From: JAXGPP01 sp964436865 | GTDB lineage: Bacteria > Planctomycetota > Planctomycetia > Pirellulales > Thermoguttaceae | Assembly (NCBI GenBank): GCA_964436865.1 | Contig: CAYTFK010000045.1 | Coordinates: forward strand, 1-30,418 | DNA: 30,418 bases | Direction of reading: 5' to 3' | Shown here: one piece after another, positions 17,337-24,062 of the stretch | How positions within the stretch are numbered: the stretch's first letter is position 1 | Layout: each line of letters begins with the position of its first letter | Notes under the pieces: generated by a model | Told to the model about the DNA's origin: nothing | The model's database searches: none | Seen by the model: the letters and a program-made list of their open reading frames with translations, nothing else | Made by a program: the position numbers and the translations under genes

Positions 17337-18668
17337 ACCGTCGGTTACTGTCCGGCAGAGCCGCTTGGCTTCGTCGGGATCAATCGTGCGTTGGAGTTCA
17401 TCCGGCTGGGCGCGAAACCAGGCGGTCACGAGGAGCAGCGAATCGAGGTCGTCGTGGAATTCCAGCGGAGGTCCCGACGTTTGGTAGACGTTGTCGAGCA
17501 CCTCGAGGCATCGCCGGGCGTTCCGCGCTCCCGCCGGAGACCGAACAGCGCCGACCACTTCGCCGCCGCGAATGAGATACCAGCTTTCGCCACGGCCGTA
17601 GGCCGGCAGGGGATAGACGAACGAATAGTGCCGCTGCGCTTCATCAACGCGGGCAATCTGCTGCCGCAGTTCATCAAGCGCTGCGAGGCTATCGCGGAGC
17701 ACGGCTGCCCGCTCAAACTGCCGCGCCGCCGATGCGCACCGCATATCCTGTTCCAGCCGCGTGAGCACGTCCTGTTCGCCTCCGGCGAGAAACTGGCGGG
17801 CTTTGTGGACCTGATCGCGGTAGGCTCGCTGCGAGCACTGCGCGGCACACGGCGCCAGGCAGGTACCAAGTTCGTGGCGCATGCACTCGGGGTTGTGCTC
17901 GCCGGGAAACATCTGCGGCTGATCGGAGAAGACCATTGGCACTCGGTCGGGGCAATCGCGGAGGCCGAAGGTGTGGTTGATCGCCCGCACGGCTGTTCGC
18001 CAGCGGCCCGGTCCGGCCAAGGGTCCGAACAAGGCGTCGTCGCGTGCCGATGGCCGCGGTGCGATGTAGGCGTATGGGGCAGGCGCCCGTCCGAGGCAGA
18101 TGTACGCGCGACGGAATCGCCCCGGCCGCCCGAGCACGTTGAACCGCGGCAGCCAGCGGCGGATCAACTCCAGTTCGCGCAGCAGCGCCGAGAACTCATG
18201 CGGCGCCGGTTCCCACAACAGCCGATGGGCGTGCGCGACGATCCGCTCGGCCTTCGTATCGGCGGCCGACTTTGAAAAGTAACTCAGCAAGCGGTTCCGC
18301 AGGCACTTTGACTTGCCCACGTAGACCAACTCGCCGTCGGCGTCCACCATCCCGTAGACGCCGGGCGTGCGCGGGCAGTGCTCCCGGACCACGCGCCGCA
18401 CGGCTCGGGCATCGGCCGGAACGATGAACGATGTGCCCGGAGGCTGCCGATTCCCTGCCCAGCGGCAGGGGCCGAAACCGTGAAAGCCCTTGGGGGCTGC
18501 CGAGGCGCGTTCCGCCATACCGGTTTCGGATGGACCGGGTTCCGCAGACAGTGCTTGATCGGCCAGCCAACCCGGCCCTTCCGTGGACACGTCGTGAGAC
18601 TCCGTCGCAGAACGCGATTTCCGCCGGCTTGCCAGCCGCCCAGGGGGTCGGCCCGGCGGTGCGGACAT
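17322..18668 (-). CDS. short UvrC-like GIY-YIG nuclease, no C-terminal nuclease half
   Basis: A 448-residue relative of UvrC that ends after the UVR region. Order: a Pro/Ser/Gly-rich, probably disordered N-terminus (1-80); GIY-YIG nuclease (about 100-185) with G103-V-Y105, Y116-V-G118 and the catalytic glutamate in ALLRELELI (E165); a cysteine region with C239, C262, C270 and C274, matching the four [4Fe-4S] ligands of UvrC, plus C278; a UVR-type helical pair (about 294-335); and about 110 unassigned residues. Full UvrC also has an RNase H-like nuclease and helix-hairpin-helix, absent here, so the protein would make only the 3'-type incision, like Cho of E. coli. ATG 18668 sits exactly where the upstream promoter would start transcription, so the message may be leaderless; ATG 18518 is the alternative start. 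It may serve repair beside a full uvrC elsewhere. Confidence 0.8.
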   Translation of the reverse strand: MSAPPGRPPGRLASRRKSRSATESHDVSTEGPGWLADQALSAEPGPSETGMAERASAAPKGFHGFGPCRWAGNRQPPGTSFIVPADARAVRRVVREHCPRTPGVYGMVDADGELVYVGKSKCLRNRLLSYFSKSAADTKAERIVAHAHRLLWEPAPHEFSALLRELELIRRWLPRFNVLGRPGRFRRAYICLGRAPAPYAYIAPRPSARDDALFGPLAGPGRWRTAVRAINHTFGLRDCPDRVPMVFSDQPQMFPGEHNPECMRHELGTCLAPCAAQCSQRAYRDQVHKARQFLAGGEQDVLTRLEQDMRCASAARQFERAAVLRDSLAALDELRQQIARVDEAQRHYSFVYPLPAYGRGESWYLIRGGEVVGAVRSPAGARNARRCLEVLDNVYQTSGPPLEFHDDLDSLLLVTAWFRAQPDELQRTIDPDEAKRLCRTVTDGKTDF

Positions 18669-18674
18669 CGCACC

Positions 18675-18703
18675 ATTGTAGAGCGTCGGCGAAATTCCGT
18701 CGA
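18675..18703 (-). promoter_or_regulatory. promoter of the UvrC-like gene, predicts a leaderless transcript
   Basis: On the minus strand: TCGACG (18698-18703), a 17-nt spacer, then TACAAT (18675-18680). Matches are 4 of 6 and 5 of 6. The expected start falls 7 nt after the -10, at 18668, which is the A of the first ATG. Confidence 0.45.
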
Positions 18704-18719
18704 GCCACGGCTAGCGGGC

Positions 18720-18732
18720 TTCGGTAACCGAA
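18720..18732. promoter_or_regulatory. palindrome TTCGGT-A-ACCGAA centred between divergent promoters
   Basis: A perfect 6+1+6 inverted repeat. It starts 17 nt from the -35 of the UvrC-like promoter (18703) and ends 18 nt from the -35 of the His-rich gene (18750), so it sits in the exact middle. This is a natural place for a dimeric regulator acting on both genes. It matches no operator consensus I know. Confidence 0.4.
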
Positions 18733-18749
18733 ATTTAACCGCCAATGGC

Positions 18750-18777
18750 TTGACGCGGATGCAGGTGCGAATAGCAT
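18750..18777 (+). promoter_or_regulatory. promoter of the His-rich protein gene
   Basis: TTGACG (18750-18755), a 16-nt spacer, TAGCAT (18772-18777). Matches are 5 of 6 and 4 of 6. Start would be near 18784, 24 nt before the TTG start codon at 18808. Confidence 0.5.
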
Positions 18778-18807
18778 GATGGTACTGGATCATCAGGAGC
18801 CTTCTCT

Positions 18808-19206
18808 TTGCACTTCATCGGCCGCCGGATATGGGTGGTGTTGCTCGTCGCCAACTACGCGTTGGCGGTGGCGGTCGGACCGCGCTTCCACAGCCACAGT
18901 CACTATATCCCCTCCGGCGGTCGAGCGGGGACCGTCGACGCGGTGGCCACGGCTGGCGTCGAGGGGCTGGACGGTTGTTGCGGGCATGAAACGTCGCACG
19001 GCGGACGCGATCGCGGCCCGGTGGTGCACGACTACCACGACTGCCCGGTGTGTGAGTTCCTCAGCCACCAGCCGATCGCGCCGCAACTGGTGCGGCCCAC
19101 GCACTCGACGAGCCTGATTTCCAGCGCGCCGGTCGCCAGAGCCATCGCCGGCGCGCAGGCCGTCTCTTCGCCTTGGCTGATCCGCGGTCCACCACTGGAC
19201 GCCTGA
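18808..19206 (+). CDS. small His/Cys-rich membrane-anchored protein, DUF2946-like
   Basis: A 132-residue protein. Residues 6-24 form one hydrophobic segment (signal anchor or uncleaved signal). The rest is rich in metal-ligand residues: FHSHSHY (27-33), CCGHETSH (57-64), and HDYHDCPVCEFLSH (74-87) with a C79-P-V-C82 pair. The last motif resembles the H-x-C-P-x-C pattern of DUF2946-type proteins, which are linked to metals, often copper; that match is by eye only. TTG 18808 is the start because AGGAG lies 8 nt before it (18795-18799) and the hydrophobic segment begins at once; no ATG fits. A good promoter precedes it. The next gene on the strand, 180 bp on, also has a His-rich stretch, so the pair may share a metal-related job outside the cytoplasm. 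Confidence 0.65.
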   Translation: MHFIGRRIWVVLLVANYALAVAVGPRFHSHSHYIPSGGRAGTVDAVATAGVEGLDGCCGHETSHGGRDRGPVVHDYHDCPVCEFLSHQPIAPQLVRPTHSTSLISSAPVARAIAGAQAVSSPWLIRGPPLDA

Positions 19207-19385
19207 ACGTTCTGTCTTGCGTTCGGGTTTCGTTTGCGCAACCGCTGCGTCTGATCGCGCTTGTTCCCTGCACGATTTGCAGCATGGAGCGTTGCGGGAA
19301 CGGAATCTGTCAGGCCCCGCCTTGGTTCGCGCGTCGGAACGACGCTGCGGACGGGTTCACTCCGCCATACCCAACGGGATGCATC

Positions 19386-20309
19386 ATGTCCAGGATGAAT
19401 AAAGGATTCACACTTATAGAACTGCTGGTCGTCATCGCCATCATCGGCGTGCTCATTGCGCTTTTGCTGCCGGCGGTGCAGGCCGCCCGCGAGGCCGCAC
19501 GCCGCGCTTCCTGCAAGAACAACCTCAAGCAGATCGGGCTGGCCCTGCATCTGCACCACGATGTCCACCGGCGGCTGCCGTCGGGCTGGAACACGCTCGA
19601 CAAGCACACCGGGCTTGCTGATCCGGACGGCTGTCCGGGTTGGGGATGGGCGGCGCAGGTGCTGCCTTTCATCGAGCAGAGCAACCTTCATGACGGTCTG
19701 CACTTGGACGACCCGATCTGGTCGCCGGTCAATGCTCAGGCCCGCGTGGCGAAGCTCGCGGTGTTTCGCTGCCCTTCGGACGCCGGAGAGGACCTGTTCG
19801 AGTTGCACGAAGGGCACGAGCACATGCATCTCGATGCCGAGGACGGCCACGACCACGACCACGCCGTCGAGTTTCCGATCGTTCTTTCCACGACGAACTA
19901 CCTCGGCGTGTTCGGCACGCTCGACATGCACGAGGAGTGCGAGGAAGGCGCCTGTAAGGGAAACGGAATCTTCTACCGCAACAGCCAGACGCGATTCGCC
20001 GATATTCGTGACGGCCTGTCGCAAACGTTCGCGGTGGGCGAACGGGCGTCGCGGCTTGCGCCCTCAACTTGGGTGGGGGTCGTACCGGGCGGGGAACACG
20101 GGCCAGGCCGTATCCTCGGCGTGGCCGCGAGGCCGCCGAACTACAGTCTGGATGAAGAGGTCTTCCACAATTTCAGCAGCGAGCACCCCGCGGGAACCCA
20201 GTTCCTGGCGGCGGACGGCTCGGTGCATCTGGTCAGCGAGACGATCGACCAGGCCGTCTATCAGGCCCTTTGCACGCGTGCCGGGCGGGAAGCGGTGAGC
20301 GGATTCTGA
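19386..20309 (+). CDS. DUF1559 pseudopilin-like protein with His-rich insert
   Basis: A 307-residue planctomycete-type DUF1559 protein. The N-terminus is a type IV prepilin signal: KGFTLIELLVVIAIIGVLIA, with cleavage expected between G and F, then a long hydrophobic helix and QAAREAARR. The C-terminal signature (HPAGTQFLAADGSVHLVSETID) and the middle blocks (NYLGVFGT, DGLSQTFAVGER) are present, so the domain is complete. Unusual is a stretch at 139-160 with seven histidines (141, 144, 146, 148, 155, 157, 159) spaced by Asp/Glu, plus MHEECEEGAC further on; this looks like a metal-binding loop inserted where family members usually have a variable segment. ATG 19386 gives the shortest prepilin leader with a GGGATG upstream; ATG 19395 is close behind. 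It follows the His-rich gene on the same strand. Confidence 0.85.
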   Translation: MSRMNKGFTLIELLVVIAIIGVLIALLLPAVQAAREAARRASCKNNLKQIGLALHLHHDVHRRLPSGWNTLDKHTGLADPDGCPGWGWAAQVLPFIEQSNLHDGLHLDDPIWSPVNAQARVAKLAVFRCPSDAGEDLFELHEGHEHMHLDAEDGHDHDHAVEFPIVLSTTNYLGVFGTLDMHEECEEGACKGNGIFYRNSQTRFADIRDGLSQTFAVGERASRLAPSTWVGVVPGGEHGPGRILGVAARPPNYSLDEEVFHNFSSEHPAGTQFLAADGSVHLVSETIDQAVYQALCTRAGREAVSGF

Positions 20310-20356
20310 TCGCGGATCACCGGGTGGCGACGGGCCATTCCTTCGAGTGCCACGGA

Positions 20357-20380
20357 CCGCGGGCGGCATGCCGCCCGCGG
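20357..20380. repeat. 24-nt perfect palindrome
   Basis: CCGCGGGCGGCA followed by its exact reverse complement, centred on 20368/20369 with no loop. It lies 48 bp after the DUF1559 stop and about 30 bp before the -10 of the AAA+ gene. It could act as a transcript-ending hairpin (no T-run) or be a dispersed palindromic repeat. Confidence 0.5.
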
Positions 20381-20411
20381 CCCGCTTGCTTACCTCACCC
20401 GCTCGGGGCGC

Positions 20412-20417
20412 TACAAT
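20412..20417 (+). promoter_or_regulatory. -10 box TACAAT before the AAA+/vWA operon
   Basis: TACAAT, 5 of 6 match. The nearest -35-like TTGCTT (20386-20391) is 20 nt away, longer than ideal. The expected leader is about 78 nt. Confidence 0.35.
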
Positions 20418-20501
20418 AGACTGGACCGCACGGTGCTCGTGCGCCGGGGGCGAAGGCGGGCCAGCGAAAGGCACCCTGCGAAAGGATGACACGAGATCGC
20501 C

Positions 20502-21923
20502 ATGGCGACTACTTCCAGCAAGTCCGGCACGCTCCGCGAGCTTCGCGAAAGCGGCTGGGTCTCCCGGTCGGTGAAGCAGGAAATCCACGACAATTTCATG
20601 CGGGCGCTCAGCCAGGGAGACGACTTGTTCCCGGGCATCATCGGCTACGACGATACGGTTATTCCTGAGATCAGCATCGGACTTATCGCCAGGCACGATT
20701 TGTTGTTCCTGGGCGAGAAGGGGCAGGCCAAGAGCCGACTGATGCGGCTTCTGACGCGTTTTCTCGACGACGAAGTGCCCTATATCGACATGCCCGGAAT
20801 TCCGGTTCACGAAGATCCCTACCAGCCGATCACTTCGCGAGGCCGGCAGGCGGTCGCCGAGATGCCGGAGGATGAAATTCCGATTGGCTGGTGGTCGCGG
20901 AGCGAGCGTTATGCCGAGCGACTGGCCCCGGGGACGAAATTTGCCGATATCATCGGCGAAATCGATCCGGCGAAACTCGCTGGCGGCACGAGCATGTCGG
21001 CCGAGGACGCACTGCATTTCGGGCTCATCCCAAGGATGCACCGCGGGATCTTCGCCATTAACGAACTACCGGAGCTTGACGAACTGGTCCAGGTCGGGTT
21101 GTTCAACATCCTCGAAGAGCGCGACGTGCAGATCCGGGGCTACCCGATCCGTTTCGACATCGATGTGATGATCCTGTTTTCCGCCAACCCGGCCACATAC
21201 AACCGCAGCGGGAAGGTGATACCCCAGCTTAAGGATCGCATCGGGTCGGTCATCCACACCCACTATGCGCACGACCGGCAGGTGGGCATCGAAATCATGG
21301 AACAGGAAGCGAAGATTGAGCTGGAAGGGGACCACCCGGTATTTGTCCCGTACTTCATGCGGGAAATCATTGAGGAGATGAGCCGCGCCGCGCGGCGGTC
21401 GAAGTACATCGACCACAACTCGGGCGTGTCGGCCCGGTTCAGCATTGCCAACTATCGGGCGATGGTGGCTTCGGCGCGGCGGCGGGGGGCGGTGCTTGGC
21501 GAGAGTCCGGCGGTGCCGCGGATCAGCGACCTGGGGCATCTGTATGCTTCATCGCTGGGCAAGCTGGAACTCGACATGATGTCCAGCCACCAGTTGTCGG
21601 AGCGGCAGGTGCTCGACTCGATCCTCGCCGAAGCGATCCGCAATGTGTTCAACGAATACGTGGAGCGGCATGGCCTGGCGGAAATCGCCGAGATCTTCTC
21701 GCGCGGCGTGAAGATCGAGGTCGGCGACATGTTGCCGTCGAAGGTCTACGCCGACCGGCTGAAACGCGTGCCGCCGGCATGGGAAAAGGCATTCGAGGTC
21801 AACGCTTCGAGTGATGCGGCAGTGCGGGCTTCCTGCGTGGAGTTCGTACTCGCCGGACTGTACGCTTCCGACGCCATTTCCCGCACGCAGCATCACGGAA
21901 GGATCGTTTATGAAGTCTCCTGA
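20502..21923 (+). CDS. AAA+ ATPase of the MoxR / Mg-chelatase subunit I (ChlI) type
   Basis: A 473-residue ATPase. Walker A is GEKGQAKS (K77). The Walker B position reads GIFAINELPEL: an Asn (N187) stands where most AAA+ proteins have Asp, followed by the catalytic E188. I recall the same INELP form in bacterial ChlI-like relatives, so it is probably a family trait and not damage. Sensor 1 is FSANPATYNRSG, followed by PQLKDRIGSVIHTHY. The C-terminal 130 residues are helical. No chlorophyll genes are near, so a Mg-chelatase role is unlikely; such ATPases work with a vWA partner to remodel or load metal into target proteins. The partner gene follows, overlapping by 14 bp. The start ATG 20502 has only a weak ribosome site. 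Confidence 0.85.
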   Translation: MATTSSKSGTLRELRESGWVSRSVKQEIHDNFMRALSQGDDLFPGIIGYDDTVIPEISIGLIARHDLLFLGEKGQAKSRLMRLLTRFLDDEVPYIDMPGIPVHEDPYQPITSRGRQAVAEMPEDEIPIGWWSRSERYAERLAPGTKFADIIGEIDPAKLAGGTSMSAEDALHFGLIPRMHRGIFAINELPELDELVQVGLFNILEERDVQIRGYPIRFDIDVMILFSANPATYNRSGKVIPQLKDRIGSVIHTHYAHDRQVGIEIMEQEAKIELEGDHPVFVPYFMREIIEEMSRAARRSKYIDHNSGVSARFSIANYRAMVASARRRGAVLGESPAVPRISDLGHLYASSLGKLELDMMSSHQLSERQVLDSILAEAIRNVFNEYVERHGLAEIAEIFSRGVKIEVGDMLPSKVYADRLKRVPPAWEKAFEVNASSDAAVRASCVEFVLAGLYASDAISRTQHHGRIVYEVS

Positions 21924-23613
21924 GCGGCCGGTGGGTGGCGTGATTCACACGTACCAGAGGTACGATCCCAAGAACATTCCCAGCCCCAACGCTCCACCGC
22001 CTGATCTGCTCTCCGGGGCGTTCAACCATCTGCTGGCCTACGGGAGCCTCCGCGAGTTGACCGACGAGGAGCTCGCCCGCGCGGTCAAGCTCGACCCCAG
22101 CCAGATTGCCGGCTTGGGCCCCAGTCTCGAAGCGCTCATGGAGATGCTCCGCGAGCGGAAGCGGAGGATCCTGGAAACCTACGAGACGGGCAAGGCGAAG
22201 CGAGAGGCTGCCGAACAGTACAAGCAACTCGGGCGGCAGATGAAGCCGACCCGCGACATGGCGGACCGATTCGACCGGGCCTTTCGCGAGGAACAGCTCT
22301 ATGACCTGGAACGGTTGTGGTACCGTGTGGGCAACGAGCGGAGTTCGTTCGCGCGGCAACTGGTTCAGCTTGTCGACCGGTTGGGCAACAAGTACCAGAT
22401 CGACGAACTGGCTTCCAAGTACGAGTTTACCGGCCACACGCCGATGACCATTCCTCAGGCGCTGGAAATCAAGGAAGAACTGGAGACGATCGACCGTTTG
22501 CTCAAGCAACTGGAGGAAGCGGCAAAGACCGCGCAGATCGGCGTGATCGACATGGAGGAACTCGCCGAGTTCGCCGAACCGGGCGACCTCGACCGGCTCC
22601 GCGAACTGGGCCGGCAGATCGAGGAGTATATCCGCCACATGGCCGAGCAGCAGGGGCTGGAGAAGACGTCGCGCGGCTACCAGCTAACCCCCAAGGCGTA
22701 TCGCCTCTTCCAGGGACGCCTGCTGGAGCGGATCTTCGCCAATATCGAGGCTGCCCGGACCGGCCGGCATCAGGGCCCCATCGTCGGCGAGGGGGCGGTC
22801 GAAATGCAGCAGACCAAAGAGTATGAGTTCGGCGACTCGATCGCCAACATGGACATCCCCGGGTCGATGGTCAACGCCATGATCCGCGGCGGCGCGCAGT
22901 TGCCGATCCGCATGCAGCCGGAAGACATTCAGATCCATCGCACCCGAAATACGCCCAAGTGCGCTACGGTGGTGCTCATGGACATGAGCGGTTCGATGCG
23001 TTACGACGGGTTGTACATCAACGTGAAGCGGATGGGGCTGGCGTTGGAGGGACTGATCCGCCGCGAGTACCCGGGCGACTACCTGCAGTTCATCGAGATT
23101 GCCACGTTTGCCAAGCCGCGGCACGTGAGCGAACTGGCGGCCCTCTTGCCCAAGCCGGTTACGATTTACGACCCGGTGGTGCGCCTGCGGGCTGACATGA
23201 GCGATCCGAAGATGAGCGAATTCGACGTTCCGCCGCACTTCACCAACATCCAGCACGGCCTGCAGCAGGCCCGCCAGTTCCTTGCCGCCCAGGACACGCC
23301 CAACCGGCAGGTAATCCTGATCACCGACGGTTTGCCGACGGCGCATTTCGAAGAGCAGTTCCTGTACTTGCTCTATCCGCCGCACCAGAAGACGGAAGAG
23401 GCGACGATGCGCGAGGGCATGTGCTGCCGGCGCGAAGGAATCACGATCAACATCTTCCTCTTGCCGAGCTGGTCGCAATCGAGCGAGGACGTCCAGTTTG
23501 CCTACCGGCTGGCCGAATCGACATCAGGCCGGGTGTTCTTCACCGCCGGAAAGGACCTCGACCGCTACGTGGTCTGGGACTATCTCAACCACCGCCGCGA
23601 GATCGTGGCCTGA
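21910..23613 (+). CDS. von Willebrand A domain protein, partner of the AAA+ ATPase (ChlD-like)
   Basis: A 567-residue soluble protein with no signal peptide. Residues 1-330 are mostly charged helices (e.g. ELARAVKLDPSQIAG, LEIKEELETIDRLLKQLEEA), probably contacts for the ATPase or its target. The vWA domain covers about 350-545, with MIDAS D358-M-S360-G-S362 and ITDGLPT (D473). This ATPase-plus-vWA pair is the general layout of the ChlI/ChlD and MoxR/vWA systems, where ATP hydrolysis is passed to a metal-bound vWA subunit. The target here is unknown. ATG 21910 has GGAAGGA 6 nt upstream and overlaps the ATPase gene by 14 bp, so the two are translated together. Confidence 0.85.
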   Translation: MKSPERPVGGVIHTYQRYDPKNIPSPNAPPPDLLSGAFNHLLAYGSLRELTDEELARAVKLDPSQIAGLGPSLEALMEMLRERKRRILETYETGKAKREAAEQYKQLGRQMKPTRDMADRFDRAFREEQLYDLERLWYRVGNERSSFARQLVQLVDRLGNKYQIDELASKYEFTGHTPMTIPQALEIKEELETIDRLLKQLEEAAKTAQIGVIDMEELAEFAEPGDLDRLRELGRQIEEYIRHMAEQQGLEKTSRGYQLTPKAYRLFQGRLLERIFANIEAARTGRHQGPIVGEGAVEMQQTKEYEFGDSIANMDIPGSMVNAMIRGGAQLPIRMQPEDIQIHRTRNTPKCATVVLMDMSGSMRYDGLYINVKRMGLALEGLIRREYPGDYLQFIEIATFAKPRHVSELAALLPKPVTIYDPVVRLRADMSDPKMSEFDVPPHFTNIQHGLQQARQFLAAQDTPNRQVILITDGLPTAHFEEQFLYLLYPPHQKTEEATMREGMCCRREGITINIFLLPSWSQSSEDVQFAYRLAESTSGRVFFTAGKDLDRYVVWDYLNHRREIVA

Positions 23614-23617
23614 TCGT

Positions 23618-23812
23618 TCACCGGCATACCGGCGCGCATCCCGGCGGGCAGACGATCTGCTGCTGCGGCTGGGCGTACGCTTGGGGAACGCAGTATCCTT
23701 GCTGGGAATACTGCGGGTAGGGAGCCACGGGCGGGTAATAGGTCGGCGCGCGGCATCCGGCCGTGCACAGGCTGGCCGCGACGAGTGCGGCGAAGACGAC
23801 CCGGAATCGCAT
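23618..23812 (-). CDS. small Pro/Gln/Tyr-rich lipoprotein
   Basis: A 64-residue protein: basic start, hydrophobic core, and a lipobox-like T17-A-G-C20. The mature part is short and rich in Pro, Tyr, Gln and Cys (APTYYPPVAPYPQYSQQGY, then CPPGCAPVC). It looks like an envelope or matrix peptide; I know no function. ATG 23812 has GAGGGAG 8 nt upstream on its strand. It ends 4 bp from the stop of the vWA gene, head-on. Confidence 0.65.
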   Translation of the reverse strand: MRFRVVFAALVAASLCTAGCRAPTYYPPVAPYPQYSQQGYCVPQAYAQPQQQIVCPPGCAPVCR

Positions 23813-23968
23813 CACGGAACTCCCTCAAGTGAAGGGCGGCGCCAGATGAGAAGACTGCAGACGCCGCCTGTCTGCCGATAGCATGTCCCGAATGGGCGGG
23901 GCGAACATAGCGAGCCGCCGCGGAACCGTCAATCGCAATCGGCCCGTCTGACAGCAAAGTCAGCAATG

Positions 23969-23982
23969 CTGGCAATTGCCAG
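23969..23982. promoter_or_regulatory. palindrome CTGGCAATTGCCAG, possible operator
   Basis: A perfect 14-nt palindrome in the 250-bp divergent gap between the small lipoprotein (minus) and the oxidoreductase gene (plus), about 80 bp before the latter's ATG. No other copy is seen and no consensus is recognised. Confidence 0.3.
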
Positions 23983-24062
23983 TTCGGTTGGTGGGACCGA
24001 GCTCGACGCGATGGTAATCTGGTCGTGGAGCGCACCGATAACACTTGGCCAGCGGATCATTC

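Noticed and set aside
17322..18668. Full-length excinuclease subunit UvrC
   Set aside because: The RNase H-like nuclease and helix-hairpin-helix domains are missing, and downstream sequence belongs to another gene, so this is a short relative.
20502..23613. Magnesium chelatase for chlorophyll synthesis
   Set aside because: The ATPase/vWA pair is similar in layout, but there is no H subunit or any pigment gene nearby.
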